Part shown: positions 8,045-17,158 of the stretch, one piece after another
Position numbering within the stretch: position 1 is the first letter of the stretch
How the letters are laid out: every line of letters begins with the position of its first letter
NCBI RefSeq assembly: GCF_000372745.1
Contig: NZ_KB889670.1
Span: 82,480 to 126,523, forward strand
Length of the DNA stretch: 44,044 nt
From: Embleya scabrispora DSM 41855
Lineage (GTDB): Bacteria > Actinomycetota > Actinomycetes > Streptomycetales > Streptomycetaceae
Direction of reading: 5' to 3'
Notes under the pieces: model-generated
Seen by the model: only the letters and a program-made list of their open reading frames with translations
Databases searched by the model: none
What the model was told of the DNA's origin: nothing
Translations under genes and position numbers: made by a program

Positions 8045-8325
8045 ATTTCCACGCTAGAACAGGCCGATCCATCGTGCGCGGTGACGAGTTGTCCGGCTCG
8101 GGAGGCTCGGCCGGCGCGCGAGGGCGGGTCGGCGGCAGATGTCGGGACCGCGCCGCAGCCCGAGGGCGCGCGACGTCGCGCTGTGCCGTGCCGACCGCGC
8201 TGTGCATCCGAGGTGCCGCGCTTTGACTCACGCGCAGGACGCGGACGTGGGCCGAGGTGATGATCCGGGTCTTCCATCACGCCTGTGGGGTTTCTCGCTG
8301 GTTGACCATTCCGGTGTCCCGTACC

Positions 8326-8529
8326 CGGGGCGGGGTGCGCCGGCACACACGCGCCGGGGTCATCGCCGAGACGGCCGGGGTGTCCGAGCGCACGATGCGG
8401 CGGTGGCTGCGCCAGGCACGCGGGGGTCTCGAAGCGCGTTCCCGGAAGAACGGGGTCACGCTCTCCGACGCGTTGTGGGCCGAAATCGCCCGTGTGGATG
8501 GGAACGTCTCCGCCGTGCGCCGGGCGTGA
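8326..8529 (+). pseudogene. transposase/integrase N-terminal remnant
   Basis: The frame contains a helix-turn-helix resembling the first domain of DDE-type integrase/transposase proteins: VIAETAGVSERTMRRWLRQAR, then TLSDALWAEIARVDGNVSAVRR. In those proteins this is followed by a His-rich step and a catalytic domain, but here a stop comes directly after, and no catalytic DDE part is seen. No flanking inverted repeats were found. It is probably the scar of an old insertion. An alternative is a stand-alone small DNA-binding protein. Confidence 0.4.
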
Positions 8530-8613
8530 CGCCGAAACGGCATGCCGCGGGCACACTTGCCGACGTTCGGAGACGACTCGGCGGACGACATCGGAGGCTC
8601 TGGCCGCGCCCGC

Positions 8614-11346
8614 TCAGGCGCTCGTGGGCGGCAGCTCCACGAGTGCGTCGCGTAGCGCTGCTCGTGAGCTGATGCCGAGCTTCGGAAACAGGTTGTACAG
8701 GTGGGTGCTTACCGTGCGGGGGGAGAGGTAGAGCCGTTCGCCGATCTGCTTGTTCGTGAGCCCTGCGGCGGCGAGCGTGGCGATCTCGCGTTCCTGCGGG
8801 GTCAGCGGGGCGGTCGGCCCGGGGGTCGGGTGGGTGGTGGGTATGCCGCTTGCGCGGAGTTCGGCGCGTGCGCGTGCCGTCCAGGGGGCGGCGCCGAGGC
8901 GTTCGAAGGTGTCGAGGGCATTGGTGAGTTGGAGCCGGGCCTCGGAGGTGGACCTTGCTCGGCGGAGGCGTTCGGCGTAGGCGAGCCGGATCCGTGCCTG
9001 CGCGAACGGCCAGCGGCTTGCTCCCGGGGTCGCGAGCGCGGTGTCGAACGCCTCGCGGAACGACGCGGCCGGGGCGGTCATCCCCGTTACGCCGGCCGCG
9101 ACCATGGCGAGCCGAGGCGAGAGGTCGGCGACACCTGAGCGATGGATGTCGGCGACGTGCGCGCTCGCCGCCGCCGTCCGTCCGGCCCGGACGGCCGCCT
9201 CGACGAGGTCGAGGAGAACCCACAGCGCCGCGGGTTTGTAGGCGGGCACCGTCCCCGGCGAGCAGATCTCGACCGCGTGATGGTAGGCGGTCTCGAACTC
9301 CCCGTTGCTCAGCGCGTCGACGGCCTTCGCGTGCGCGGCGAGCTGAAGCACGAAGGCGATGCGGTTCGGCGCCCCCCAGGCCACCAGTTCGTCGGCGAGA
9401 TGCCGGACGGTCTCGCGATCGCCGCGGGCGGCGGCGACCATCGCTCGGTCGTACTGCAGGAAGCCGCCGAGCAGCCGGTAGTGGTGCCGCGTCGTGACGG
9501 CGAGTCCCTCTTCGGTCAGCCGTTGGACGCCGTCCCAGTCGCCGCTCAGCACGCCGTCGAAACCCAGGAGCACGAAAGCCTTGATCGCCGCTGCGATCGC
9601 GCCGCCGCCGCGGCCGTGTTCGACCACCCGCCACAGCGTGCTGCGGCAGCCGGCGATCCGGTCCACGTACAGCGCCGCGATGCCCAGCCGCACCGCGTGG
9701 GCGTGGTCGGCCTGCCCGCCGATGCCGGCTATCGCCTCGTCGAGCAGCGGGAGTGACGGCCCTGCCCGTCGTGTGGGCTCGAGGTACGTGTTGCCCAGCA
9801 GGTCCAGGATCTCCGGGGGCTCGACGCCGAGTCGATCGAGGACCGCCCAGTAGTCGTCCGCCAGCTCGGCGCGGGACCCGAAGGAGCAGTTCGCCTGCAG
9901 GACGTAGACGATCTCGCTGAGCGGCGCGTCCCAAGCCGCGCTCGGCCGGCAGGCGTTGCGCAACGCGCCGAGCAGCAGCCGGTGGATGGTGTCGACGTCG
10001 CCGCCGCTGTTCACCATGTAGGAGGCGGCGGCGACGGCGGCCGCCACCGTGTGGCCTTGCCCGCCGCGTTCGGCGAGGAGTGCCCGCGGGTCGGTGAGAT
10101 CCCCGGTGATGTCGGCGCCGAGGTAGGTCGCGAACATGGCGCGGCGGTGATGGTCGTCGGGTTCCGGGCTCAGTTCGGCGGCGCGTAGTAGCAGACCGAT
10201 GGCGCCGACCGGGTCGCCGCGTCCCTTGGTCCTCAGCGCGGCTTCTTCGAGCAGTTGCGCGATCTGTTCGTCCGGCGACGACGCCGCCTCCGCCAGATGC
10301 CATGCGCGCCGCTCGGAGCCCGCCGGGTGCCGTTCCGCCAGCCGCCGGTGCGCCCCGCGCCGTTCTTCTTCGGTCGACAGCTCGACGACCGCGGAACGGG
10401 TGAGCGGATGCCGGAACCGGATGCCGCGGGTGACCGGATGAATGCGGATCAGCCGGGCGCGCTCGGCCGGTTCGAGCTCGCCGACCGAGATCGCGGGGAA
10501 CAGCTCGCCGGTCCCGTCGAGCGCCGCGAGGAGCAGGTGGGCGCGCGTGTCGGCGGGGAGCGCCTCGATCCGCCGGGCGAAGGTCAGTCGCAACCGTCGG
10601 CCGACCGGCGTGCGGCCGAGCGGAGGTTCCGCGGCGGTCGGGCCGACGTGTGCCGGAAGCTCGATCAGCGCCAGCGGGTTGCCCTGAGCCTCGGTGATCA
10701 CCTGCCGCGCCGCGCGCGGTGGCAGCTCGGGGAACGCCTCGGCGAGGAGTACCGCAGCGTCGTCGTCGTCGAGCGGTCCGATGGCGATCTCCGCCAGTCC
10801 CGCGTCCTCGAACACGCTGCCCTCACCTGTCCGCACGACGCCGAGCAGGCCGATGCGCGAGCCGCCCAGCCGCCGCGCGAGGATGGCGAACAGGGTGGCG
10901 CTCGCGCGATCGAGCCACTGCAGGTCGTCGACCACCACCAGCACGGCGTCCCGGCCGGCGGCATCGGACAGCAGAGCGAGTAGCGCGTTCGTCAGCGCGA
11001 GCCGGTCGGGCGCGGGCCCCTGCGCGAGGCCCACGGCGACGTCGATCGCGCGTCGGGCATCGGCTGGCAGCACGGCCGGTTCGGCGGCAAGCGGAGCGAC
11101 CAGCTGATGCAGCCCGGCGAAGCTCACCTGCGCCTCGAACTCGACGCCGGACACGCGCAGGACGCGCATGCCGAGCCTGGCAGCGTGGGCAGTCGCAGCA
11201 TCCAGGAGCGACGTCTTGCCCACGCCCGCCTCGCCGACGACGAGCAGGGAGCCGCCGTCCGTCGCCACGGCGTCGACGAAGCCGTGCAACACGCCCAGTT
11301 CGCGCTCACGCCCCACGAGTCGACTGCCCCACATCCACCCCGGCAC
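8614..11346 (-). CDS. LAL-type LuxR-family ATP-binding transcriptional regulator
   Basis: 910 residues from GTG at 11346, or 906 from ATG at 11334, where VGREREL starts the domain. Walker A is at residues 38-46 (GEAGVGKTS) and a Walker B-like VLVVVDDLQWLD lies near 130-145, forming an AAA/STAND ATPase. A long helical, TPR-like middle follows. The C-terminal LuxR helix-turn-helix (about 845-905) reads LTPQEREIATLAAAGLTNKQIGERLYLSPRTVSTHLYNLFPKLG in pieces typical of the family. Large ATP-binding LuxR proteins act as effector-responsive activators of catabolic or antibiotic genes in actinomycetes. It is transcribed away from the alpha/beta hydrolase at 11776, with 429 bp between them, so it may control that gene. 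The ligand is unknown. Confidence 0.93.
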   Translation of the reverse strand: MPGWMWGSRLVGRERELGVLHGFVDAVATDGGSLLVVGEAGVGKTSLLDAATAHAARLGMRVLRVSGVEFEAQVSFAGLHQLVAPLAAEPAVLPADARRAIDVAVGLAQGPAPDRLALTNALLALLSDAAGRDAVLVVVDDLQWLDRASATLFAILARRLGGSRIGLLGVVRTGEGSVFEDAGLAEIAIGPLDDDDAAVLLAEAFPELPPRAARQVITEAQGNPLALIELPAHVGPTAAEPPLGRTPVGRRLRLTFARRIEALPADTRAHLLLAALDGTGELFPAISVGELEPAERARLIRIHPVTRGIRFRHPLTRSAVVELSTEEERRGAHRRLAERHPAGSERRAWHLAEAASSPDEQIAQLLEEAALRTKGRGDPVGAIGLLLRAAELSPEPDDHHRRAMFATYLGADITGDLTDPRALLAERGGQGHTVAAAVAAASYMVNSGGDVDTIHRLLLGALRNACRPSAAWDAPLSEIVYVLQANCSFGSRAELADDYWAVLDRLGVEPPEILDLLGNTYLEPTRRAGPSLPLLDEAIAGIGGQADHAHAVRLGIAALYVDRIAGCRSTLWRVVEHGRGGGAIAAAIKAFVLLGFDGVLSGDWDGVQRLTEEGLAVTTRHHYRLLGGFLQYDRAMVAAARGDRETVRHLADELVAWGAPNRIAFVLQLAAHAKAVDALSNGEFETAYHHAVEICSPGTVPAYKPAALWVLLDLVEAAVRAGRTAAASAHVADIHRSGVADLSPRLAMVAAGVTGMTAPAASFREAFDTALATPGASRWPFAQARIRLAYAERLRRARSTSEARLQLTNALDTFERLGAAPWTARARAELRASGIPTTHPTPGPTAPLTPQEREIATLAAAGLTNKQIGERLYLSPRTVSTHLYNLFPKLGISSRAALRDALVELPPTSA

Positions 11347-11775
11347 GTCGCGACTCTACCGGGCGCCCGCAGCCGTCGACACCGGCGCGAGGGCCCGCGG
11401 CCGCGGACCCGTCAGGCCCGCCAGACTCGCCGAAGCCAGTCGTCCGATCGGTTCGCCGCGCCCGTCAAGTCCGTAGCGTCGCTCACGTCCACCGGGTCCG
11501 GGCGGAGCCGCGCCTCATCGCCGGCGTCGTCGCGGGCGCGGAGCGCCGGCCCTTCGCCCCGGCACGCGTCCACCTCCACCAAGGGTGAACGGCCATGACG
11601 CAGCAAAGCACCGGCTCAAGGACCGCCGCCACCTCGCCGCCGCGGCGGAGACCCGGCTCCGTGACGCGACCTGCCGCGGAACTACGTCATTTGACGGGGG
11701 CGCCGGAACCGGCGGCATTCCTACAGTGCTCGGCACGGGCCGCGGATTCCGGCTCGGACAACCCGGGAGGAAACG
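11347..11775. other. divergent intergenic region, LAL regulator / hydrolase
   Basis: 429 bp without a convincing gene. It should hold the promoters of both flanking genes. A TTGACG hexamer at 11691-11696 (plus strand) is the best -35-like sequence, but no -10 box lies at a good distance. The strong GGAGG of the hydrolase lies at its right end. Confidence 0.4.
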
Positions 11776-12468
11776 ATGAGCGACAACGCGCCGCGCAGGA
11801 GTGTCGTGCTCGTCCACGGAGGCTTCGTGGACGGCTCGGGATGGCAGGGTGTGTACGAGGCCCTCAAGGACGACGGCTACACCGTGGCCGTCGTGCAGAA
11901 CCCCACACTGTCGCTGGAAGGCGACGTGGCCGCCACCCGGCAGGTGATCGACGCCCAGCCGGGTCCGGTCACCCTGGTCGGCCACTCCTACGGCGGGGTG
12001 GTGATCACCGAGGCCGGGAACCACGAGAAGGTGACGGCGCTGGCCTACATCGCCGCGTTCGCCCCCGACAAGAGCGAGTCCGTGAACACGCTGATCGCCG
12101 ACCCGCCGCCCGGTGCCGCGGTCCCGCCGATCCTGCCGCCGAGCGAGGGCTTCCTGCTCCTGGACCGCGACAGGTTCGCGGAGTCCTTCGCCGGTGATCT
12201 CCCGCTCGCGCAGGCCGAGTTCATGGCCGACTCGCAGGTCCCCTGGGGCCTGGACGCGGCCGGCGGCGCGGTCTCCACGCCGGCCTGGCGGACCAAGCCC
12301 TCCTGGTACCTGGTGGCCACCGACGACCGCATGATCCCGCCGCCCGCCCAGCACGCGATGGCCGAGCGCATCGGTGCCCGGACCGTCGAGGTGGCCGGCA
12401 GCCACGCGATCTACGTCTCGCAGCCCGCCGCCGTCGCCGACCTGATCAAGCAGGCCGCCGGCGGCTGA
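11776..12468 (+). CDS. alpha/beta hydrolase (cytosolic)
   Basis: A 230-residue protein without signal peptide. HGGFVDGSGW gives the oxyanion region, GHSYGG near residue 75 the nucleophile elbow with Ser, and GSHAIYVSQP near 213 the catalytic His. This belongs to the small alpha/beta hydrolase group often annotated as esterase or salicylate-esterase-like. The substrate is unknown. ATG at 11776 follows GGGAGGAAACG, a strong ribosome site. It is strikingly similar to the exported hydrolase at 12683 (same HGGF, GHSYGG, AAFxPD and AWRT..SW/Y steps), so the two look like tandem paralogues. It diverges from the LAL regulator. Confidence 0.92.
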   Translation: MSDNAPRRSVVLVHGGFVDGSGWQGVYEALKDDGYTVAVVQNPTLSLEGDVAATRQVIDAQPGPVTLVGHSYGGVVITEAGNHEKVTALAYIAAFAPDKSESVNTLIADPPPGAAVPPILPPSEGFLLLDRDRFAESFAGDLPLAQAEFMADSQVPWGLDAAGGAVSTPAWRTKPSWYLVATDDRMIPPPAQHAMAERIGARTVEVAGSHAIYVSQPAAVADLIKQAAGG

Positions 12469-12493
12469 CCGCACCCGAACCACGCACCTCGCC

Positions 12494-12547
12494 GGCGCCC
12501 GCCATCCCGTTCGCCACCGGACCGGGCGGCGGGCGCCGAACGTCCCG
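12494..12547 (+). terminator. possible hairpin after first hydrolase
   Basis: GGCGCCCGCC (12494-12503) and GGCGGGCGCC (12538-12547) form a perfect 10-bp stem with a 34-nt loop, 25 bp past the stop codon. There is no T run. It may separate the two hydrolase transcripts. Confidence 0.35.
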
Positions 12548-12682
12548 CCGCCGGATCCGCGCCACCCTCCCCGGCGGGCCGGCCCCGAATCCCGTCGGCC
12601 TCGGCCCGTCGCAGCGCGGCAGCCGCCGCACACCCGCGTCCGGGCCGGTCGCCGATCACCCCGTCACCGGAGGAACACCATC

Positions 12683-13531
12683 GTGAAGTCCCCGCGCAGC
12701 CGCCGGAAGCTCGCCCTCGGCGCTGCGGCGTTCACCCTCGCCGGTGCCGCCGCGTTCGCCACCCTGCCCCCCGCGGCCGCGGCTGCCGACGGCGACCGCC
12801 ACGGCCCCCGCCCGCCCAAGCCCACCATCGTGCTCGTGCACGGCGGCTTCGCCGACGCCTCCAACTGGAACGGCGTCATCTCCCGGCTGCACAAGGACGG
12901 GTATCCGGTCATCGCCCCGGCCAACCCGCTGCGCGGCATACCCACCGACGCCACCTACATCGCAAGCGTGCTCACGTCGATCCAGGGCCCGATCGTGTTG
13001 GTCGGCCACTCCTACGGCGGCGCCGTCATCACCAACGCCGCCGCGGGCAACCCGAACGTCAAGGCTCTCGTCTACGTCGCCGCGTTCGTTCCCGACACCG
13101 GCGAGAAGCTGGGCGACATCATCAACCGCTACCCCGGCAGCGAAATCCAGGCCGCCACACGGCAGGTGCCCTTCACCAATCCCGACGGCACCACCGGGAC
13201 CGACCTCTACATCCGGGCCGACCGGCTGCGCGACGTCTTCGCCGCCGACCTGTCGAAGAAGGAGACCCAGCTGATGGCCGCCGAGCAACGGCCGTTCAGC
13301 GCCTCCGCCTTCGGCGACGCAACCACCGCGGCCGCCTGGCGCACCATCCCCTCCTACGGCGTGGTCGCCGGCGCCGACAAGGCGATCCCGGCAGCCGTGG
13401 AGCGGTGGGAGTACCAGCGGGCCGGCGCGCGCCGGGTCGTCGAAGTCCGCGACGCCTCCCACGTCGTCATGATCAGCCACCCCGATGTCGTCGAACGCCT
13501 CATCGAGCAGGCCGCCACCGACACACGCTGA
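12683..13531 (+). CDS. secreted alpha/beta hydrolase
   Basis: A 282-residue protein from GTG at 12683, 9 nt after GGAGG (12669-12673). Residues 1-35 are a signal peptide: basic MKSPRSRRK, a hydrophobic alanine-rich core and an AAAA cleavage region before DGDRHG. The mature part has HGGFADASNW, the nucleophile elbow GHSYGG, and DASHVVMISHP with the catalytic His. It is an exported relative of the hydrolase at 11776, with an insertion between the central segments (FTNPDGTTGTDLYIR). The substrate is unknown and probably a small ester or amide. It lies 214 bp after its paralogue on the same strand and may be co-expressed. Confidence 0.92.
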   Translation: MKSPRSRRKLALGAAAFTLAGAAAFATLPPAAAAADGDRHGPRPPKPTIVLVHGGFADASNWNGVISRLHKDGYPVIAPANPLRGIPTDATYIASVLTSIQGPIVLVGHSYGGAVITNAAAGNPNVKALVYVAAFVPDTGEKLGDIINRYPGSEIQAATRQVPFTNPDGTTGTDLYIRADRLRDVFAADLSKKETQLMAAEQRPFSASAFGDATTAAAWRTIPSYGVVAGADKAIPAAVERWEYQRAGARRVVEVRDASHVVMISHPDVVERLIEQAATDTR

Positions 13532-13550
13532 TCCCCGGCAGTGCCGGCAG

Positions 13551-13591
13551 GCCAGGCGTACGCCGGCGGGGTTCGTCGGCGTACGCCTGGC
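13551..13591. terminator. bidirectional hairpin between convergent hydrolase genes
   Basis: GCCAGGCGTACGCCG (13551-13565) pairs perfectly with 13577-13591 around an 11-nt loop. This 15-bp stem lies 19 bp after the stop of the exported hydrolase, between convergent genes, so it can end transcripts from either side. It has no T run. Confidence 0.7.
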
Positions 13592-13759
13592 GCGCAGTCG
13601 CCACCACGGAGTCACCCGTGCCTCTGCCGCGCCGGACAGCGGCCGTCCTGCCCCTCGTCCCCTTCTGCGCCCCTGGCCTGCTCGACGACCTCGTGGACAC
13701 CGCGGTGGCCGGGTGGGGCCCGGACGGATCCGAGGCCGCACCCAACCCCCGGGCCCGGG

Positions 13760-14587
13760 TCAGTTCTTGAGGAACTCGATGAGGTCCTTGTTGAACTTCT
13801 CCTTGTCGCCCGGGACGAGGGCGATGCCGTGGGAGCCGCCCGGGTAGACCTTCAGGGTTGCGTTGGGGATGATCTTCGCGCTCTTGCGGCCGGTGGCGTC
13901 GATGGGCACCACCTGGTCGTCGTCGCCGTGGACGACGAGCGTGGGCACGTCGAACTTCTTCAGGTCCTCGTGGAAGTCCGTATTGGCGAAGGCGTCGACG
14001 CACGCGACGCCGCCCTGGATGGTCTCGGCCATGGCCATGTACCAGAACGCGTCCTTGTTGCCCTGGGTCGCCTTGGTGCCGTCGCGGTTCGCGGAGAAGA
14101 ACCCGACTGCGGTGTCCTTCCAGAACTGCGAACGCTCGGCGATGATCCCCTTCTTGAGGTCGTCGAAGACGGACTGGGGCACGCCCTCCGGGTTGTCCGG
14201 GCCCTGGAGCATGAGCGGCGGGATCGCGGAGAGCAACACCGTCGACTTGACCCGGCTCGTGCCGTGGCGCCCGATGTACCGGGCGAGTTCGCCGCCGCCC
14301 ATCGAGTGCGCGACGAGAGTGACGTCGCGCAGGTCCAATCGGGTGATGAGATCGTTGAGGTCGTCGGCGAAGGTGTCGAAGTCGTAGCCGTCGAACACCG
14401 GCGTCGAGCGGCCGTGACCGCGACGGTCGTGGGCGATGCCGCGGAATCCGGCGTCGGCGACGGCCTTCAGTTGGTCCTGCCAGGCGTCGCCGTTGAGCGG
14501 CCAGCCGTGGATGAACACCACAGGGCGGCCGCTGCCCCAGTCCTTGTAGAAGATCTCGACACCGTCACGCGTGGTTACCGTGGGCAT
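13760..14587 (-). CDS. alpha/beta hydrolase, non-haem chloroperoxidase/arylesterase type
   Basis: A 275-residue cytosolic protein with the full set of motifs: FIHGWPLNGDAW, DRRGHGRS, the nucleophile elbow HSMGGGELARYIGRHG (Ser near 97), Asp in VVHGDDDQVVP, and His in GGSHG near residue 257. This matches the cofactor-free haloperoxidase/arylesterase group, in which the same serine enzyme hydrolyses esters and can form peracids. The true substrate is unknown. ATG at 14585-14587 follows AAGGA on the minus strand. It is not closely similar to the two hydrolases upstream. It has its own promoter region, shared with the divergent gene at 14866. Confidence 0.95.
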   Translation of the reverse strand: MPTVTTRDGVEIFYKDWGSGRPVVFIHGWPLNGDAWQDQLKAVADAGFRGIAHDRRGHGRSTPVFDGYDFDTFADDLNDLITRLDLRDVTLVAHSMGGGELARYIGRHGTSRVKSTVLLSAIPPLMLQGPDNPEGVPQSVFDDLKKGIIAERSQFWKDTAVGFFSANRDGTKATQGNKDAFWYMAMAETIQGGVACVDAFANTDFHEDLKKFDVPTLVVHGDDDQVVPIDATGRKSAKIIPNATLKVYPGGSHGIALVPGDKEKFNKDLIEFLKN

Positions 14588-14865
14588 GCTGGAATCCTTC
14601 CGGTGGCTGCCGGCGGAGCGGGCGTCGGCCCGCTCCGCCGGGCGCGTATCACATGACGGGGGCGGACAAACATCGTCGGGACACTCACGCCGTCACCCCG
14701 CTCGAATCCCACCCCGACGATCCGGGACGCGACGAGGCCGCACGGGGCCGCGGCGCGCCGCGTCCCCGTGCGGCATTCACCCGGGCTCCTTTAGGCTCGT
14801 AGGTGGAGGAAAGTCGTCGGTTGGCCGTCCGAGGCCTTTCCGACGCCCGCGACGGGAGGCCCCGC

Positions 14866-15492
14866 ATGACGACCGCCCGCGACCTGATGATCACTGCCAT
14901 CGACGAGTCGCCGAACGGTTCGATCGCGCAGGGCGAACTCTCGCTCGCGCTCGCCGGCGCCGAACTCGTCGACCTGTTGGCCGCCGGGACGATCACCCTG
15001 GACGACGACGTCATCGTCCCGAGCCCCGACGCCCTCACCCCCGGCGGCACCCCGCCATTCGACGAGCCGCTGCTCACCCGGGCTGCCATGGCATTGCGCC
15101 GGCACAAGCCGTACGAGTCCGTCGAGGACTGGCTGTGGCGCCGCGGCCGCGACCTGGCTGCCGCCTACGCGGCGGCCCTCGCCGCCGAAGACCAACTCAC
15201 GCGGCAGCACCGCCGCCGGCGACCGGGGAGGGCAGGAAAAGTCGTCGTGGCCGACTCGGCAGACCACCGGAGCGCACAGAATCGCTGGACGGCGCAGGAG
15301 CCGGTTCTCGTGGCGCTGGCCACCATGGCGGGCGCTCTCGACAAGGACCGGGCAACCCCGGTGGATCCTGCGGGCGGCCCGGTCGGCACAATCCTCGCCG
15401 CGGTCGACGACGCGGCCACCGAACTCGAAGCCGTCCGCCGGCGGCGCGCGATCGAACAAGCCGCCTACGACAACGTCTGGCGCGCGCCGTGA
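14866..15492 (+). CDS. GPP34 (Golgi phosphoprotein 3-like) family protein
   Basis: A 208-residue protein. ATG at 14866 lies 6 nt after GGGAGG (14854-14859); the frame is open upstream but lacks a better start. The start (DLMITAIDES, then GELSLALAGAELVDLLAAGTITLDDD) and the later RRRRAIEQAAYDNVW end fit the GPP34 domain proteins that are abundant in actinomycetes. Eukaryotic GPP34 proteins bind phosphoinositides, and the bacterial role is not established. The middle (KPYESVEDWLWRRGRDLAAAYAAAL) is helical. It stands alone with a short intergenic region after it. A membrane segment is not seen. Confidence 0.75.
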   Translation: MTTARDLMITAIDESPNGSIAQGELSLALAGAELVDLLAAGTITLDDDVIVPSPDALTPGGTPPFDEPLLTRAAMALRRHKPYESVEDWLWRRGRDLAAAYAAALAAEDQLTRQHRRRRPGRAGKVVVADSADHRSAQNRWTAQEPVLVALATMAGALDKDRATPVDPAGGPVGTILAAVDDAATELEAVRRRRAIEQAAYDNVWRAP

Positions 15493-15701
15493 GGGTGCCA
15501 CGGCGTTTCCCTCTGCGATAAGAGGCGTGCGGCACCGGTGTCGGAGCGGTTCCTCCAGCGGCCGCAGCGCGGCCGGACCACGCCACCGTGCCCGCCGGCG
15601 CAGGCCCGGACGGTTGAACGCTCCTCACGCGAAACGCGGCGATCCACAGTCGACGGCGGTGCGATTGGGCGCCGTGCGCCTTGCCCGGCGGTCCGCGGTC
15701 G

Positions 15702-15884
15702 TCATGGTCGCGCCGGGGATACCGGTGTCGCGAATCCGGGGGACGGGCCGTCGTAGTGGTAGAGGTTGGGCTGGATGCCGGTGTCGTCGGGGCCGGGGGT
15801 CGGACGCCCGTCGTCGTCGGAACATCCCGCCAGGACGAACACGGCGGCCACCACGGTGAGGGCGACCATACGCGGAAGAGTCAC
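15702..15884 (-). CDS. small putative lipoprotein
   Basis: 60 residues from GTG at 15884, or 55 from the ATG five codons in. The start is a lipoprotein signal: short basic end, hydrophobic VALTVVAAVFV and the lipobox LAGC, followed by an acidic SDDDG. The mature part is only about 40 residues, rich in Pro, Asp and Gly, with a TGIQPNLYHYDGP segment. No ribosome site is clear. It would be anchored on the outer face of the membrane. Function is unknown. Confidence 0.6.
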   Translation of the reverse strand: MTLPRMVALTVVAAVFVLAGCSDDDGRPTPGPDDTGIQPNLYHYDGPSPGFATPVSPARP

Positions 15885-16159
15885 GTGCCGACGCTACCGG
15901 CGCGCGGACGCGGGCGCGCCGGAGTCCGGCAGGGAGCGGCGAGCGCACGCGGAGCCGTCCCGGACGGCCCCGGCGCCGCGATCACATCCTGAGGTTCCGA
16001 GGCGAAACCGCAATCCACACAAGGTCCTTCGGCACGGGGCGTTTACGGGAGGTTCGGGGCCGGTGTGCTCGCGTGGCGCTGCCGGAACAACGCGAATTCT
16101 GTTCGGGTTGCGGTCCCGGCGGTGGTGATGCGAGCGGCCCCCCGGGGACGGCGGGCGGC

Positions 16160-17158
16160 TCATGCCTCGTAGGCGAGCGCACTCTGTAGATGGAAGTCCG
16201 CGACGTCGAGCATCCACTCCCGGTTCGGGAAGTCGCCCTCAGCGATGCGAAGCGGGCCGCCGACCAGATCCAGGTGCATGACGTACTGGTAGTACTCGAC
16301 GCGCCGCGGGTCGAGGTTCGGGTTGCGGAGCGCCTCGTAGTGCGGGCCGAACCGCATCCGCATCCAGCAGTGCTCCACTTCGATGTCGCTGTACATCAGG
16401 CCCTCGATGTCGATGATGACCGGCTCCCCGTCCGGCCCGACGAGCGTGTGCCCCGCGCAGAGCTCGCCGTGGACCACGCCGAACTCTGCGCGCGGTTCGA
16501 GTGCGGCGTGCAGCGTGCGGAGCTTCTCCTCCAACATCGCCTCGCCTTGGGCCGCTCGGGCGTCGCGGGGCACGGCGGTGGCGATGTTCACCAGTGCGCG
16601 CTCCAGGTATGCCTGCTCGCAGGTCGTGTCCGGCGGGGCGCCTCCGCCGTCGATCCACGCCACCCGCCCGAACGCCGGCGCGCGGTAGGCGTGCATGTAC
16701 CCAAGCATGTCCGAGAGTTGGGCGAGCGTTCGCCGGCCGGCGTCCGGATCGCGTTCCAGCAGCGCCTCCAGCGTTCCGCCGCGGACGTCCTCCGTGACGG
16801 CGATGTCGGCCGGGTACAGATTCTTGCTGCGGTCGGCGAGCACGAGCCGCGGCGAACGAGCTCCGATCGCTTCGAGCCGATGGGTGGCACCCGCGAAGAA
16901 TTCGATGCCGGAGGCGTGGGCGAATGGGTTCGACGGGTCGTCGTGGCCATCCGGAAGCAGCCCGTCCCAGTAGTCCTCGTCGGCGTTCCAGACATAGACG
17001 ATCGTGCTCATGCCGTCGTCCAGTGTGACGCGGTAGACGCCCTTCTTGGTGCCGTTGGGCAGGCGGTCGACGGCGACGATACGGCGGTCGGTGCCGAAGA
17101 CCTCCCGCATCACCGGCGTCAGGTTCTCGGCATCGGCGAACTTCCGTGCAGCGGTCAT
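16160..17158 (-). CDS. APH-fold phosphotransferase-like protein with altered catalytic motif
   Basis: 332 residues of the aminoglycoside phosphotransferase/choline kinase fold. The N-lobe has VDRLPNGTKKGVYRVTLDDG. The catalytic loop reads VVHGELCAGHTLV (His230, Glu232, His237), where active enzymes have HxD and a following Asn. The metal-binding step is VIIDIEG with Asp250. A subfamily with HGEL and a following His is known to me among actinobacterial APH-like proteins, so the change is probably ancestral rather than damage. Such proteins may phosphorylate a small molecule in another way or be catalytically weak. No antibiotic substrate can be claimed. It lies alone, divergent from the alcohol dehydrogenase at 17592. 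Confidence 0.8.
   Translation of the reverse strand: MTAARKFADAENLTPVMREVFGTDRRIVAVDRLPNGTKKGVYRVTLDDGMSTIVYVWNADEDYWDGLLPDGHDDPSNPFAHASGIEFFAGATHRLEAIGARSPRLVLADRSKNLYPADIAVTEDVRGGTLEALLERDPDAGRRTLAQLSDMLGYMHAYRAPAFGRVAWIDGGGAPPDTTCEQAYLERALVNIATAVPRDARAAQGEAMLEEKLRTLHAALEPRAEFGVVHGELCAGHTLVGPDGEPVIIDIEGLMYSDIEVEHCWMRMRFGPHYEALRNPNLDPRRVEYYQYVMHLDLVGGPLRIAEGDFPNREWMLDVADFHLQSALAYEA

Noticed and set aside
13760-14587. True halogenating enzyme for the NRPS product
   Set aside because: The chloroperoxidase name of this family reflects a side reaction of serine esterases. The gene is also 19 kb from the NRPS.
16160-17158. Aminoglycoside resistance gene
   Set aside because: The fold is right, but the catalytic loop differs and no resistance-type subfamily motif is present, so a drug substrate cannot be claimed.
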